Below, piece after piece: positions 1 to 8,288 of a stretch of 64,000 bases of DNA. A program made the position numbers and the translations under genes. The notes beneath the pieces are model-generated. The model was not told the origin of the DNA and ran no database searches. It saw nothing but the letters and a program-made list of their open reading frames with translations. Source of the DNA: Desulfovibrio litoralis DSM 11393 (GTDB lineage: Bacteria; Desulfobacterota; Desulfovibrionia; Desulfovibrionales; Desulfovibrionaceae). The stretch is from the NCBI RefSeq assembly GCF_900143255.1, contig NZ_FRDI01000004.1, positions 223,233 to 287,232 on the forward strand. Direction: 5' to 3'. Numbering within the stretch: position 1 is the first letter of the stretch; every line of letters starts with the position of its first letter.

Positions 1-53
1 GAATAGCAACACCCAAAGCGTATCTTCATTTAAAGACAGGGCTTTTAAAATAA
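1..53 (+). CDS. ruvB: RuvB C-terminal end (partial, cut by window start)
   Basis: The first bases read in frame as the last sixteen residues of RuvB ([16 protein letters not shown]) followed by TAA at 51-53. The match to the family C-terminus is clear because the duplicated copy further on (256-387) extends the same reading frame upstream through [17 protein letters not shown], the winged-helix tail of the Holliday-junction branch-migration helicase. The rest of the gene lies left of the window. It converges on lpdA and is followed by a strong hairpin terminator. I infer that this is the end of the functional ruvB because the second copy has no upstream part. Confidence 0.75.
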   Translation, partial: IATPKAYLHLKTGLLK

Positions 54-79
54 TACTTATTTCAAAGCGTATGAAAAAA

Positions 80-113
80 CGGAGTAACTTTTTTAATAGG
101 GTTACTCCGTTTT
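80..113. terminator. Bidirectional terminator, first copy
   Basis: A perfect 9-bp stem, CGGAGTAAC (80-88) with GTTACTCCG (101-109), is flanked by A-run 74-79 and T-run 110-113, so it can stop transcription in both directions. It sits between convergent ruvB and the truncated lpdA copy. Confidence 0.8.
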
Positions 114-119
114 ATGTTT

Positions 120-256
120 TTACATTTCTTCGCTTAAAGAAAGGGCGGCTTCAAAAATCCCTTCTGATAGAGTAGGGTGAGCGTGGATAGTTTGGGCGAT
201 ATCTTTAACACTTGCTCTCATTTTTAACGCCAAAGTTAACTCAGCGATTAATTCGG
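120..256 (-). pseudogene. lpdA 3' fragment from the tandem duplication
   Basis: This stretch matches the last 45 or so codons of the complete lpdA at 454-1851, including the conserved HPTLSEG segment, but it is cut at the duplication joint (256/257). It lacks a start and all catalytic domains, so no working product is expected. Confidence 0.8.
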
Positions 257-387
257 AAGATGTCCGTACTTTAGAAGATATTTATGAACCATATTTGATT
301 CAGTGTGGTTTTTTACAGCGTACCCCAAGAGGCAGAATAGCAACACCCAAAGCGTATTTTCATTTAAAGACAGGGCTTTTAAAATAA
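256..387 (+). pseudogene. ruvB 3' fragment from the tandem duplication
   Basis: Forty-three codons beginning [14 protein letters not shown] and running through [10 protein letters not shown] to LKTGLLK-stop match the RuvB C-terminal winged-helix region. The fragment starts abruptly at the joint with lpdA sequence and has no start codon or ATPase part. It is the inner relic of the duplication whose outer copy completes ruvB at 1-53. Confidence 0.8.
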
Positions 388-413
388 TACTTATTTCAAA
401 GTGTATGAAAAAA

Positions 414-447
414 CGGAGTAACTTTTTTAATAGGGTTACTCCGTTCT
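414..447. terminator. Bidirectional terminator, second copy
   Basis: This is the same 9-bp stem as at 80-109, offset by 334 bp (arms 414-422 and 435-443) and flanked by A and T runs. It is the terminator directly downstream of the complete lpdA. Confidence 0.8.
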
Positions 448-453
448 ATGTTT

Positions 454-1851
454 TTATATTTCTTCGCTTAAAGAAAGGGCGGCTTCAAAAATCCCTTCTG
501 ATAAAGTAGGGTGGGCGTGGATAGTTTGGGCGATGTCTTTAACACTTGCTCTCATTTTTAACGCCAAAGTTAACTCAGCGATTAATTCGGTCGCATAAGC
601 CCCTGAAATATTTGCACCAAGCAAACGCCCCGTTTTTGTTTCCGCTACTAGCTTAACCAAGCCGGGAAGTTCGCCGAGAGCGTGGGCTTTTCCTAACTCA
701 CGCATTAAGACTGATGTGGTTTTAACCTCTAAGCCTTTTGCTTTGGCTTCTTGTTCGGTTATTCCGACTGTTCCTATTTCGGGCATTGTGAAGATAGCAC
801 TTGGTACAACGCTGTAGTCCATTTTTTCAGTTTCGCCAAAAATGTTTTTGATTACACATAACCCCTCGGCAGCAGCGACATGAGCCAACATTATTTTAGT
901 TGGTCCCAGAACATCGCCTATCGCATAAATATTCTTTATAGAGCTTTCAAGATAATCATTTACTTTAATCCAGCCTCGTTCATCAGTTGAAACACCAACT
1001 TGTTCAAGATTTAAACCTTGAGTTTGGGGAATGCGTCCGACACTGATTAATACGGTATCGCTTTCCAGCTCTGTTGTATTATCATTATCTATAGCTTTTA
1101 TTGTAACTTTTAAACCGTTTTCATTTTGTTCGTAACTTTGCACACTTTGTTTTACAATTACGTTAATACCGCTTTTTTTGGCTTCTCTTTGTAAAAGTTT
1201 ACTTAGTTCAAGGTCAACGGAAGCTAAAGGCAAAAGGCGATCTTGGGCTTCGATAATCGTTACTTTTGAGCCAAAAGCCGCATAAATGAACGCCATTTCA
1301 CAACCAATTACACCACCGCCGACAATACATAGGCGTTTGGGAACTGATTCCAAATTTAACATATCATCACTGGATAAAATATTTTTTTGATCAAAGGCAA
1401 AGTTTTTAAGTTCTAAATTGCGAGAGCCTGTTGCAATAATAATAAAATCACTTTCAATTTTTGTGTTTGTGTTGTCATTAAGTTTTACTTCAACTGTGTT
1501 TTCGTTCAACAGAGAAGCTTTTCCGGCAATAAGCTTTATTTTTAAGGCGGAACATTTTTTTTCAAGCCCACTACGTAAGATATTAATAACGCTGTCTTTA
1601 CGATTTACAACAGTTTTCATATTGATGGAAAAATTAGTTGGTTGTTCTAAACCCAAACTTTCAAAGCGTTTTCCGAGCAGTATGGCATCAGCACTTGTTT
1701 TTATCGTTTTGGTTGGAATACAGCCCCAGTTTAAACAGGTTCCACCCAAAGATTCAGCTTCTATTAAAGTAACGGAAGCACCTCTTTTCGCCGCCGCAAA
1801 AGCTGCGGTATATCCCCCGGGGCCTCCGCCGATTATTGTAATGCGTAACAT
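454..1851 (-). CDS. lpdA: Dihydrolipoyl dehydrogenase (E3)
   Basis: This FAD-dependent pyridine nucleotide-disulfide oxidoreductase reoxidises dihydrolipoamide in 2-oxoacid dehydrogenase complexes or the glycine cleavage system. The 465-residue length is normal for the family. Visible motifs: FAD-binding GGGPGG at 8-13; the redox disulfide CLNWGC with C39 and C44; an NAD-binding GGGVIG near residue 177; a second FAD contact YAIGDV near 310; and the catalytic HPTLSE pair (H447, E452). A GAGGAG ribosome binding site precedes the ATG. It follows the nuclease gene by 66 bases on the same strand. No partner E1/E2 or Gcv gene is in the window, so the complex it serves cannot be told. A piece of its 3' end is duplicated at 120-256. 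Confidence 0.95.
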   Translation of the reverse strand: MLRITIIGGGPGGYTAAFAAAKRGASVTLIEAESLGGTCLNWGCIPTKTIKTSADAILLGKRFESLGLEQPTNFSINMKTVVNRKDSVINILRSGLEKKCSALKIKLIAGKASLLNENTVEVKLNDNTNTKIESDFIIIATGSRNLELKNFAFDQKNILSSDDMLNLESVPKRLCIVGGGVIGCEMAFIYAAFGSKVTIIEAQDRLLPLASVDLELSKLLQREAKKSGINVIVKQSVQSYEQNENGLKVTIKAIDNDNTTELESDTVLISVGRIPQTQGLNLEQVGVSTDERGWIKVNDYLESSIKNIYAIGDVLGPTKIMLAHVAAAEGLCVIKNIFGETEKMDYSVVPSAIFTMPEIGTVGITEQEAKAKGLEVKTTSVLMRELGKAHALGELPGLVKLVAETKTGRLLGANISGAYATELIAELTLALKMRASVKDIAQTIHAHPTLSEGIFEAALSLSEEI

Positions 1852-1917
1852 AAAAACTCCTCTGCGTTATTCTATTAAAGACTTAAAATAAATTGTTTTT
1901 TAATTTAGCCTATTATT

Positions 1918-2646
1918 TTATTCTTTTGGTAAAAATTCACATTCTCTGGCAGGATAATAACCGAACATTAAGGCTTCTTTGGCGGTTTTAAAAGCTATAC
2001 GGTTTTGTGGTGCTATTTTCTCTCCGCCAGCACAATTTTTTGGAAAAAATCTTTTGCTTCTTTTATTGGCGATTACTGGTTGATAGCTTTGTTTTAAACT
2101 TAATACTTTCTTCCAAAGTCCACGTTCTGCTGTTATTGCTGCTTGTTGGGCTTTTAAAAAGCGTGAAGATTGTTCGGTGCTTAAGTTGGAAAAAGGATAA
2201 AAAATTACTAGACCTTCATAAAGTAGTAATTCATTTATTGAATGTTGGTTATTGTCAAATAATTCAACCAGCTGTCTTTTATATGTGTCATATATTTTTT
2301 GTTCAGCCTGTGTTGTGAGTGTTTGATTGAGGGCGAGTTCTTCCAAACGTTTTTTTGCCTCTTTTGCGTAATGATAACCAGATTCGACAACGATTCTATT
2401 TCTCATTTTAGCTAACTCGGGAGCATCAATCCCTAATAAACGCAGGCTTTCACCGCTTGGAGTTTTGAGGGTATCACCGTCAATAACACTTTGTACCTTT
2501 ATAGTACCCTGTTCGGCAGGAAGGTTTGTTTGGTTTTGTTGTTCGGTAAAAAACCAAGCACAAAACAGAACAACTAAAAAATATATGAGTTTTTTGAGGG
2601 TAAGTTTACCTTTTGGTAGGGGAACTTTGATCGTTTTTTTTCGCAT
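1918..2646 (-). CDS. Membrane-anchored thermonuclease-family (SNase-like) nuclease
   Basis: The protein has an N-terminal membrane anchor (about 20-34) and then a staphylococcal-nuclease OB-fold: IDGDT with D56 and D58, and RLLGIDAPE carrying R69, D74 and E77, matching the calcium-binding and catalytic positions of the family. A third arginine is plausible in YKRQLVELF. The last 50 residues (KNC ... NRIAFKTAKEALMFGYYPARECEF) resemble the Ada-like zinc-binding tail found on many secreted SNases. It probably acts on nucleic acid at the outer face of the inner membrane. Its start overlaps the end of the upstream membrane-protein gene by 41 bases, which suggests co-translation; the ribosome binding site is weak. 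Confidence 0.8.
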   Translation of the reverse strand: MRKKTIKVPLPKGKLTLKKLIYFLVVLFCAWFFTEQQNQTNLPAEQGTIKVQSVIDGDTLKTPSGESLRLLGIDAPELAKMRNRIVVESGYHYAKEAKKRLEELALNQTLTTQAEQKIYDTYKRQLVELFDNNQHSINELLLYEGLVIFYPFSNLSTEQSSRFLKAQQAAITAERGLWKKVLSLKQSYQPVIANKRSKRFFPKNCAGGEKIAPQNRIAFKTAKEALMFGYYPARECEFLPKE

Positions 2647-3196
2647 TTTTCTTAGCTATTATTGTGGATATTCTTGAAATTAATAAGCGTAATGAAACAT
2701 AAAGAGTAATCATTACAAAAGCATAACCAAATTCTTTATTAAAGTATGGAACAATAACAATTGAAATTCCATCAAAATGGAGTTTTAACCAGCCTAAAGC
2801 AAAAGGTAGGGGCCATAAAGAAGCTGTAAATAAGGTTGCCCCGATAAAAAAGTTTTTTCCAAAAGAATCGTGTGCCATTTTGTTTACTGATTTAAAAAGC
2901 TCTTTATCACCGGTATTGGCGGCTTTAATTGATAGATCATGCAGGTGTTGGAGTTCGTCGTTTTCTTTTTGGTAATAGGCTCTATTTAATCTGTATAACA
3001 ATTTTTGTGTGAGTTTGCCAATGATAATACATAATAAGGCAAGGCACAGAGTTCCAAACCAAAATGCAAGATATACATTTTCAAACAAGCGATACGGTTG
3101 AATTAAGATAAAGTCGATTACAAATAAAATATATGAAAGATTAGGCATTATTGGCGAGTATTGTGTTAAAGTGTTTTTACTTGAAATCAAGTACAT
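2606..3196 (-). CDS. Uncharacterised multi-pass membrane protein
   Basis: No firm family recognised. The 196-residue product shows hydrophobic segments near 22-36, 43-63, 120-140 and 150-172, with a charged helical stretch between the second and third (YYQKENDELQHLHDL, then KSVNKMAHDSFGKN). This TM / cytoplasmic helix / TM layout recalls the DUF106/YidC-like insertase superfamily, but that is only an architectural impression. The start is uncertain: a second Met 16 codons in (MPNLSYIL) is equally plausible and neither has a clear ribosome binding site. It overlaps the downstream nuclease gene by 41 bases, so the two are probably co-expressed. Confidence 0.6.
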   Translation of the reverse strand: MYLISSKNTLTQYSPIMPNLSYILFVIDFILIQPYRLFENVYLAFWFGTLCLALLCIIIGKLTQKLLYRLNRAYYQKENDELQHLHDLSIKAANTGDKELFKSVNKMAHDSFGKNFFIGATLFTASLWPLPFALGWLKLHFDGISIVIVPYFNKEFGYAFVMITLYVSLRLLISRISTIIAKKNAKKNDQSSPTKR

Positions 3197-3217
3197 TTGC
3201 AGTTAAAATAACAAACT

Positions 3218-3303
3218 AAGGCATTACAAAACTCTGTTTTGCGTACTTTTTTCATCGTGTTCTTATTCGTGGTTTTTAGATGAGACTATTGTGTAATAGC
3301 CTC
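3218..3303. repeat. Dispersed inverted-repeat element, short copy A
   Basis: An 86-bp internally deleted copy of the element family also found at 10681, 11663 and 22705. One end has the hairpin CAAAACTCTGTTTTG, followed by the shared TTTTTTCATCGTG. The other is the near-palindrome GAGACTATTGTGTAATAGCCTC (3282-3303; first 20 bases GAGACTATTGTGTAATAGCC). It lies in the gap between divergent genes. Confidence 0.65.
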
Positions 3304-3386
3304 AGACTGTAAACAAGTTAAAACAGTGTTTATCATGTAAGGTTGTCGGAGTACAATATTATTTTAACCTAAAGTGGAGATGTTGA

Positions 3387-4358
3387 ATGTCATTAAGTCG
3401 TGAGCATTATAAAAAAATTTTGTGTATAAGAACAGATAGGTTAGGAGATATGCTCGTTACGACTCCGGGTTTTAAAGCTTTACGTCAACACTTTCCTTCC
3501 GCACAGATTGATGTTTTAGCGAGCCAAGATAATTTTTTTGCCCTCAATGGTAACAATGATATAGATAAGGTTTTGGTTTTTTATAAAAATAAACCGACAA
3601 CTTGGCTAAAACTTTTTACTGATCTGTTTAAAGCCAAGTATGATTTGGTCATAGTTTTTAGCGGAGGCTCAAAAACTTCGGCATGGTTGGCAAAATTGAC
3701 TAATTGTAAAACGATTTATGCCATTACAGGTGGTAAAAAACATTGGATTTATACAAAAAAATTTTTTGTACCCAATTCAACACATCAAATTACTTCTCTT
3801 GCTAACGCCTTAAATTTGATGGGAATTAAAGTAGAAGATACTCAAATGAGCTTTTTTATTTCGGAACAAGACAAAGAAAAAATTAATAATTTGTATCCTC
3901 GTAAACCTGATTTAAAGAGAGTGGGCTTATTTATTGGAAATATAAAAAAAGAACGCACCAGATGGCCTGTTGAAAAGTTTAAAGAGCTATCAGACAAGCT
4001 TTTAAAGCATAATCTTGAGGTTTTTGTTGTTGCCGGTCCGGGTGATGTTCCGCTATTGGAAATATTTAAAGCGAATATGTGTGAACACAGATATTTATAT
4101 ATTAGTTCAAGCTTAAGTGAAGCGGCGGCTTTAATTAAAACCTTTGATCTTTTTGTTACATCATCATCAGGCCCTCAACATGTGGCTGTTGCAATTGGAA
4201 CCACTTGTCTTGGGGTAACTCATAGGTCGGCTTCTACTTGGACTCCTTTTGGTGAACAACATACTACTATCTTTTCAGATGTTTATGACGATACAAGACC
4301 TATTCCGGTTGATATTGTGTATGAAACAGCGTTAAAAAAGCTTAGTTTGTCTGTTTAG
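3387..4358 (+). CDS. Glycosyltransferase family 9 (heptosyltransferase-like)
   Basis: GT9 enzymes transfer heptose or related sugars from ADP-heptose to the lipopolysaccharide core on the cytoplasmic face. The N-terminus ILCIRTDRLGDMLVTTPG with the following ALRQHFP is the family signature, and the C-terminal domain contains SSSGPQHVAVAIGT, the nucleotide-sugar binding region. The length of 323 is normal. A GGAG ribosome binding site lies about ten bases before the ATG at 3387. The gene stands alone in its direction, and its stop codon abuts the stop of ispDF (4358/4359), leaving no room for an ordinary terminator. The exact acceptor cannot be deduced; other LPS-core genes are not adjacent. 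Confidence 0.85.
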   Translation: MSLSREHYKKILCIRTDRLGDMLVTTPGFKALRQHFPSAQIDVLASQDNFFALNGNNDIDKVLVFYKNKPTTWLKLFTDLFKAKYDLVIVFSGGSKTSAWLAKLTNCKTIYAITGGKKHWIYTKKFFVPNSTHQITSLANALNLMGIKVEDTQMSFFISEQDKEKINNLYPRKPDLKRVGLFIGNIKKERTRWPVEKFKELSDKLLKHNLEVFVVAGPGDVPLLEIFKANMCEHRYLYISSSLSEAAALIKTFDLFVTSSSGPQHVAVAIGTTCLGVTHRSASTWTPFGEQHTTIFSDVYDDTRPIPVDIVYETALKKLSLSV

Positions 4359-5552
4359 TTAGGCTTTAAGTGTTGCTGTTAAACAAACTACGGCTTTTAA
4401 TCCTTTTTTTTCACCGGTAAAGCCGAGTTTTTCTTCTGTTGTTGCTTTAAAATTTATTTTGTGTTCAGGAATATTTAAGAGATTACTAACGTTTTTCACA
4501 ATTTGATTTCTATATGGAGCAAGTTTTGGGGCTTGTGCCACTATCGTCATATCGACAAAGTTTAGGGTCAAGCCTTTTTGTTCTGTAAGTTCAAGAACTT
4601 CTGATAACAAAACGCCACTGCTGATGTTTTCATAGCGTGGGTCGTTATCAGGGAACATGATCCCTATATCTCCCGCATTAATACAAGATAAAATAGCGTC
4701 CATAAGTGAGTGTAACAAGACATCTCCGTCAGAGTGGGCTTTAACTTGCCATGAACCGGGTATAAGAACGCCGCCCAAAACCAAGGGGCGATCTCCGCCG
4801 TAGGCGTGTACATCATAGCCAAAGGCTACTCGCATTTCATCTTTGTTTTCTTGTGGACTCAGATATTTTAAATCGCTTTTTGTAGTGATTTTAATATTAT
4901 CCGTTTCTCCCTCAATGATTACCACTTTAAAACCCTCAAGTTCCATCAAGGTTGCGTCGTCGCTTGCAATAATATTATTTTCTTTGGCTTTTTTGTGTGC
5001 GTCTTTGAGTTCTTTAAGCTTAAATCCTTGAGGGGTTTGAACCGCTCTTAATAAATTGCGATCTGGGGTTTGTTTGACTTCAATCGTTCCATTGTTTTCT
5101 TGAATTTGTTTGATTGTGTCGCTTACTTTAACGCCGGGAATAACGGCATCGCCCCCGTCATTTAAAACCTGTATTATCTTGTTGGCTAAAGAGGTTGAGG
5201 CAAAAGGGCGAGCGGAATCGTGAATTAAAACATGAGTGCAAGAGTGAGGCAAACTATTTAAGGCGGCTTGTACGGAGTCTTGGCGTTCTTTTCCGCCTTT
5301 AACTTTTAAATAAGGAAGGTTAAGGCTGTTTTGTGCTTCAAGTTCTTCTACTAGATTGCTTGCAAATATAAATTCTTCTTCATGAGGCGGAAGCACCAAA
5401 ACAATGCCTTTTAAACTTGGTACTTTGGAAAGATTTAAAGCGGAATTCCAAAATATAGGTAGATTATTTAACTGTAAATATTGTTTTTTTATATCGTTTT
5501 GTAAGCGTAAACCTTGACCGGCGGCGAGAATAATACCCCAATAGTTGTTCAT
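4359..5552 (-). CDS. ispDF: Bifunctional IspD/IspF (MEP isoprenoid pathway)
   Basis: Two steps of non-mevalonate isoprenoid synthesis are fused. Residues 1-236 are IspD, 2-C-methyl-D-erythritol 4-phosphate cytidylyltransferase, with the CTP-binding ILAAGQGLRL and HDSARPF. Residues 240-397 are IspF, 2,4-cyclodiphosphate synthase, with metal ligands D247 and H249 (GYDVHAY) and H281 (AHSDGDVLLH), plus ATTEEKLGFTG. Such fusions are common in Desulfovibrio and epsilonproteobacteria. It is the last gene of a minus-strand group (protease-like 8242-7436, kinase 7430-5595, then 42 bases). I see no reason for a functional link to those two, so the grouping may be positional only. Confidence 0.95.
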   Translation of the reverse strand: MNNYWGIILAAGQGLRLQNDIKKQYLQLNNLPIFWNSALNLSKVPSLKGIVLVLPPHEEEFIFASNLVEELEAQNSLNLPYLKVKGGKERQDSVQAALNSLPHSCTHVLIHDSARPFASTSLANKIIQVLNDGGDAVIPGVKVSDTIKQIQENNGTIEVKQTPDRNLLRAVQTPQGFKLKELKDAHKKAKENNIIASDDATLMELEGFKVVIIEGETDNIKITTKSDLKYLSPQENKDEMRVAFGYDVHAYGGDRPLVLGGVLIPGSWQVKAHSDGDVLLHSLMDAILSCINAGDIGIMFPDNDPRYENISSGVLLSEVLELTEQKGLTLNFVDMTIVAQAPKLAPYRNQIVKNVSNLLNIPEHKINFKATTEEKLGFTGEKKGLKAVVCLTATLKA

Positions 5553-5594
5553 AATTTATAGATAATTCCTAATAGTTGGTTTTTTATTAAATTT

Positions 5595-7430
5595 TTACGG
5601 AAGTAATATTTTAAAAACAGTTCCGTTTTCATCGCTTGTTGCGATAATTTTTCCGTTATGAGCCTCAATAATCTTTTGTGTTGTGGCTAAACCCAAACCT
5701 GTTCCTTCGGCACGAGTAGTAAAATAAGGATTAAAAATTTGTTCTAAATTTTCGGCTGAAATACCGTTTCCGTTGTCTTGAATAGTAATTTCAACTTTAA
5801 AATTTGTAGTTTGCTCTTGAATATTATGCAGGCTGATTTTGAGTTTTCCGCCATTTGGCATAGCCTCTAAGGCATTGAGCAAAATATTTAACAAGGCTTG
5901 AGATATTTTATCGGCATCATATTGTTTTTCACCAATATTTTCAAGTTCTTGTTCAATAATAATATTTTTCTTTTGAGCTTCGGAAGAAATAAGAACGCTT
6001 AGATGTTCTACCAATTGCTTTAACTCTACGTTTTGAATATTTAGAGAAAAGTCTTTTGAAAGATCGAGAAGGTTTGAAACCGCACGGTTTAAACGTTCTA
6101 TCTCTTTAATCATGGCTTGTGCGGCTTCTTGTTCCGGGCTTTGGGGTTTAAAAAGGTTATAAAAGATCGTTGCGTAACCTTTAATTGAACTTAACGGGTT
6201 ACGAATTTCATGAGCAACTCCGGCGGATAAATGTCCGATTGCAGCGAGTTTTTCACTTTTTTGCAAAGAGTTTTGTAAGTCTTTTATCTTGGTTTGATCT
6301 CGAATTAAGAGCATATCAACAAGTTTGGTTTTATCTGTTGCATTGATATTATATTGAAGTAATTTTTTCCAAAAAGGTAAGTATTTTCGCCTGTATACTC
6401 TTGAGGCCCTTATTTCAAAGCAGTGTTTGTTCTTTTCAGCGTTATCATTTAAAAGATCAAGATATATTTCTTCGCTGTTGATAAAGTTGTTCTTTTCTAA
6501 TTTAATAAAAACTTTTTGTAAAAAGTCAGGCAAAATTGGCTTATTATCTTTTTTTTGCTTAGTTTTTGTAGTAGTTTCCGGTGTTTCATCTTTTTTCTTG
6601 GGTAGTAATAGTGCATTTTTTAATAAATCTTTTGCTTTTGAGTTGAGAAAGATTATTTGCTGTTTGGAATTTAAAATGATCAAGGCATCAGGAAAATTAC
6701 TCATGATTTCTTTTGATAAGACCTGGGTATCTTTTAACAATTTATAAGTTTTAGTTAAATTTTCCCACCAAAAAATTAAAATCAGAATAATTAGAGAGAT
6801 TAAAAGTATTGTGATATTTTTTAATGTGTTGTTATAGTTTAAAGTTTCTTGAGTAATTAATAAAGGCTTAGGGTCATAAGCCACAAAAATCAGAGCTGAT
6901 AAACCTAACCCTCGATTTTCAAAAGTAAAATTTTTAATATGTTCATTTTCATCGTATATATTTGGCTTTGAGCTGTTAAAAGTCCTTCTGAAGGGCGTAA
7001 ATTCTCGATAAACCAAAAAGACCGAAGAGTCCTCTACATCCATTAATGCCCATTTGACGAAAGTATCAGGCTGTAACAATTCCAAATCATAAGGAGAAAA
7101 TAGGGCAGAACCGATATATCTTGGGTTTGTGTGTGCCAAAATTTTTCCGTTTGGGTCAGTAATTGCAATAAAATTAATATCTTGTTGTCCGCTTAATTCG
7201 TGTAAAATTTGTTTTATAGTATTTTTTAAAGCCGGCATGGAACGCCCATTACTACGAGTTGCCGCTTCGATTGCAATAAAGAGGGCATCGGCTTTTTCTG
7301 CTAGAATAGTCGTAGTTTGGTTTTCGCTGTTGTTTTGAGTATTAAAAAATAAAACACCCCAGACTATGGAAATAAGGGCGATAATTCCAATAATTCCCAG
7401 AGCGGAGATGCGTAAAGTCAGGTTTTTCAT
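5595..7430 (-). CDS. Membrane sensor histidine kinase
   Basis: A 611-residue sensor kinase: TM1 about 9-29, a periplasmic sensory region (30-200, with FIAITDPNGKILAH typical of a Cache-like fold), TM2 about 205-222, a PAS-like region (236-375) broken by a Lys/Thr-rich insert near 277-298, then HisKA with the phospho-acceptor H407 in AGVAHEIRNPL. The ATPase domain has an N-box around NALEAMPNGG, the G1 box DNGNGIS, and TGLGLATTQ. The core resembles AtoS/ZraS/NtrB-type kinases that usually pair with sigma-54 response regulators. No response regulator is adjacent, so it is an orphan here. It starts five bases after the LapG-like gene ends, implying co-transcription. Confidence 0.9.
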   Translation of the reverse strand: MKNLTLRISALGIIGIIALISIVWGVLFFNTQNNSENQTTTILAEKADALFIAIEAATRSNGRSMPALKNTIKQILHELSGQQDINFIAITDPNGKILAHTNPRYIGSALFSPYDLELLQPDTFVKWALMDVEDSSVFLVYREFTPFRRTFNSSKPNIYDENEHIKNFTFENRGLGLSALIFVAYDPKPLLITQETLNYNNTLKNITILLISLIILILIFWWENLTKTYKLLKDTQVLSKEIMSNFPDALIILNSKQQIIFLNSKAKDLLKNALLLPKKKDETPETTTKTKQKKDNKPILPDFLQKVFIKLEKNNFINSEEIYLDLLNDNAEKNKHCFEIRASRVYRRKYLPFWKKLLQYNINATDKTKLVDMLLIRDQTKIKDLQNSLQKSEKLAAIGHLSAGVAHEIRNPLSSIKGYATIFYNLFKPQSPEQEAAQAMIKEIERLNRAVSNLLDLSKDFSLNIQNVELKQLVEHLSVLISSEAQKKNIIIEQELENIGEKQYDADKISQALLNILLNALEAMPNGGKLKISLHNIQEQTTNFKVEITIQDNGNGISAENLEQIFNPYFTTRAEGTGLGLATTQKIIEAHNGKIIATSDENGTVFKILLP

Positions 7431-7435
7431 GGTAT

Positions 7436-8242
7436 TTATTGAGATGGGGAGGTTACAGCGTTTTTATTGTTTGTTTTAAAGTGTTGCCATGCGTTTTGTT
7501 CGTTAAACGACCAAAGTGGTTTATATTTATTTTTTAGTTGAGTGTCGGGAATAATTAAGTTTGCAGGTTTTGTGTTATTATCTAAAACAAAATTTATATT
7601 GTCAACTCTGGCGACTAAAAAGGCATGCCTTACCGGATGGTTGAACATTTCTACGATAACAATACGCAACTCTTGAGGTTTAAAATTTACGGCTCTTAGG
7701 GCATAATATTTTGCGATGGCAAAGTCTTCGCAGTCTCCACCTATAGTAGAAAATTCTGTTGGAGTTGACCAGTGTTCATCTTGTTGAAAAAGTTTATTGT
7801 CGTTACCACGTTTTTGGCGATTAAAAAATCCGTTTATTGTTCTGAGTATTGTTTTTTTGTCCATCTGTGGTGATTTTTTAAGGATATAAAGCCAGTTTTC
7901 GGCATAAGGTAGGGGTAGCCTTGAGCCTTGCTTTGCCTTGTTTGAGTCAGTTTTGAAAAAACTGGGATTATTTTTTTCTTTTTGTTGAATATCTTCCCAA
8001 AGTTTTGCGTAATATTGCCATTCCGGTTGATTGCCTGCTAAAACTTCGGAATATTCAAATAAATTCCATGCAATGTCTTCTTTTAAGTTATTGTTGACTG
8101 TCTGTTGTTCCGGATTTATTGTGGGTTGTCTTTTATTGTTGCTTTGTGTTTGAGCTATGGCTTGATTTGTTCCAATGGCGACAATGACCCAGACAATCAG
8201 GTAAAGAAATACTTTTTTTATAATATATCTATTTATAAACAT
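7436..8242 (-). CDS. Periplasmic transglutaminase-like cysteine peptidase (LapG/BTLCP family)
   Basis: This is a bacterial transglutaminase-like cysteine proteinase. The catalytic triad is visible: C171 in GGDCEDFAIAKYYALR, H206 in PVRHAFLVARV and D221 in FVLDNNT. An N-terminal hydrophobic segment (11-30, ending AIAQ) is a signal peptide, so it should act in the periplasm. The family member LapG cleaves large surface adhesins and is held in check by the c-di-GMP receptor LapD. Neither a LapD nor a giant adhesin gene is in the window; the neighbour is instead a sensor histidine kinase five bases downstream. Its substrate is therefore unknown. It is divergent from the CobQ-like gene at 8289. 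Confidence 0.8.
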   Translation of the reverse strand: MFINRYIIKKVFLYLIVWVIVAIGTNQAIAQTQSNNKRQPTINPEQQTVNNNLKEDIAWNLFEYSEVLAGNQPEWQYYAKLWEDIQQKEKNNPSFFKTDSNKAKQGSRLPLPYAENWLYILKKSPQMDKKTILRTINGFFNRQKRGNDNKLFQQDEHWSTPTEFSTIGGDCEDFAIAKYYALRAVNFKPQELRIVIVEMFNHPVRHAFLVARVDNINFVLDNNTKPANLIIPDTQLKNKYKPLWSFNEQNAWQHFKTNNKNAVTSPSQ

Positions 8243-8288
8243 TTGTAATTGTCCTATTACGCTTTAATTAATAATTGGAAAGTCTATT

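Larger units (their letters stand above)
1..590. repeat. Tandem duplication (334-bp period) of the ruvB/lpdA junction
   Basis: Bases 1-256 recur at 335-590 with no gaps and seven differences, all transitions (about 2.7 percent). The unit contains the ruvB 3' end, the intergenic terminator and the lpdA 3' end. The novel joint is at about 256/257, where lpdA sequence runs directly into ruvB sequence. The outer copies complete the two real genes, and the inner fragments (lpdA' 120-256, ruvB' 256-387) are dead. The divergence argues against a simple assembly stutter, though a collapsed strain mixture is not excluded. Confidence 0.9.

Noticed and set aside
256-387. Second ruvB gene
   Set aside because: Only the last 43 codons are present, created by the tandem duplication; there is no start or ATPase domain.
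1418-1891. 157-codon frame opposite lpdA
   Set aside because: Antisense shadow of a clearly conserved enzyme; no ribosome binding site.
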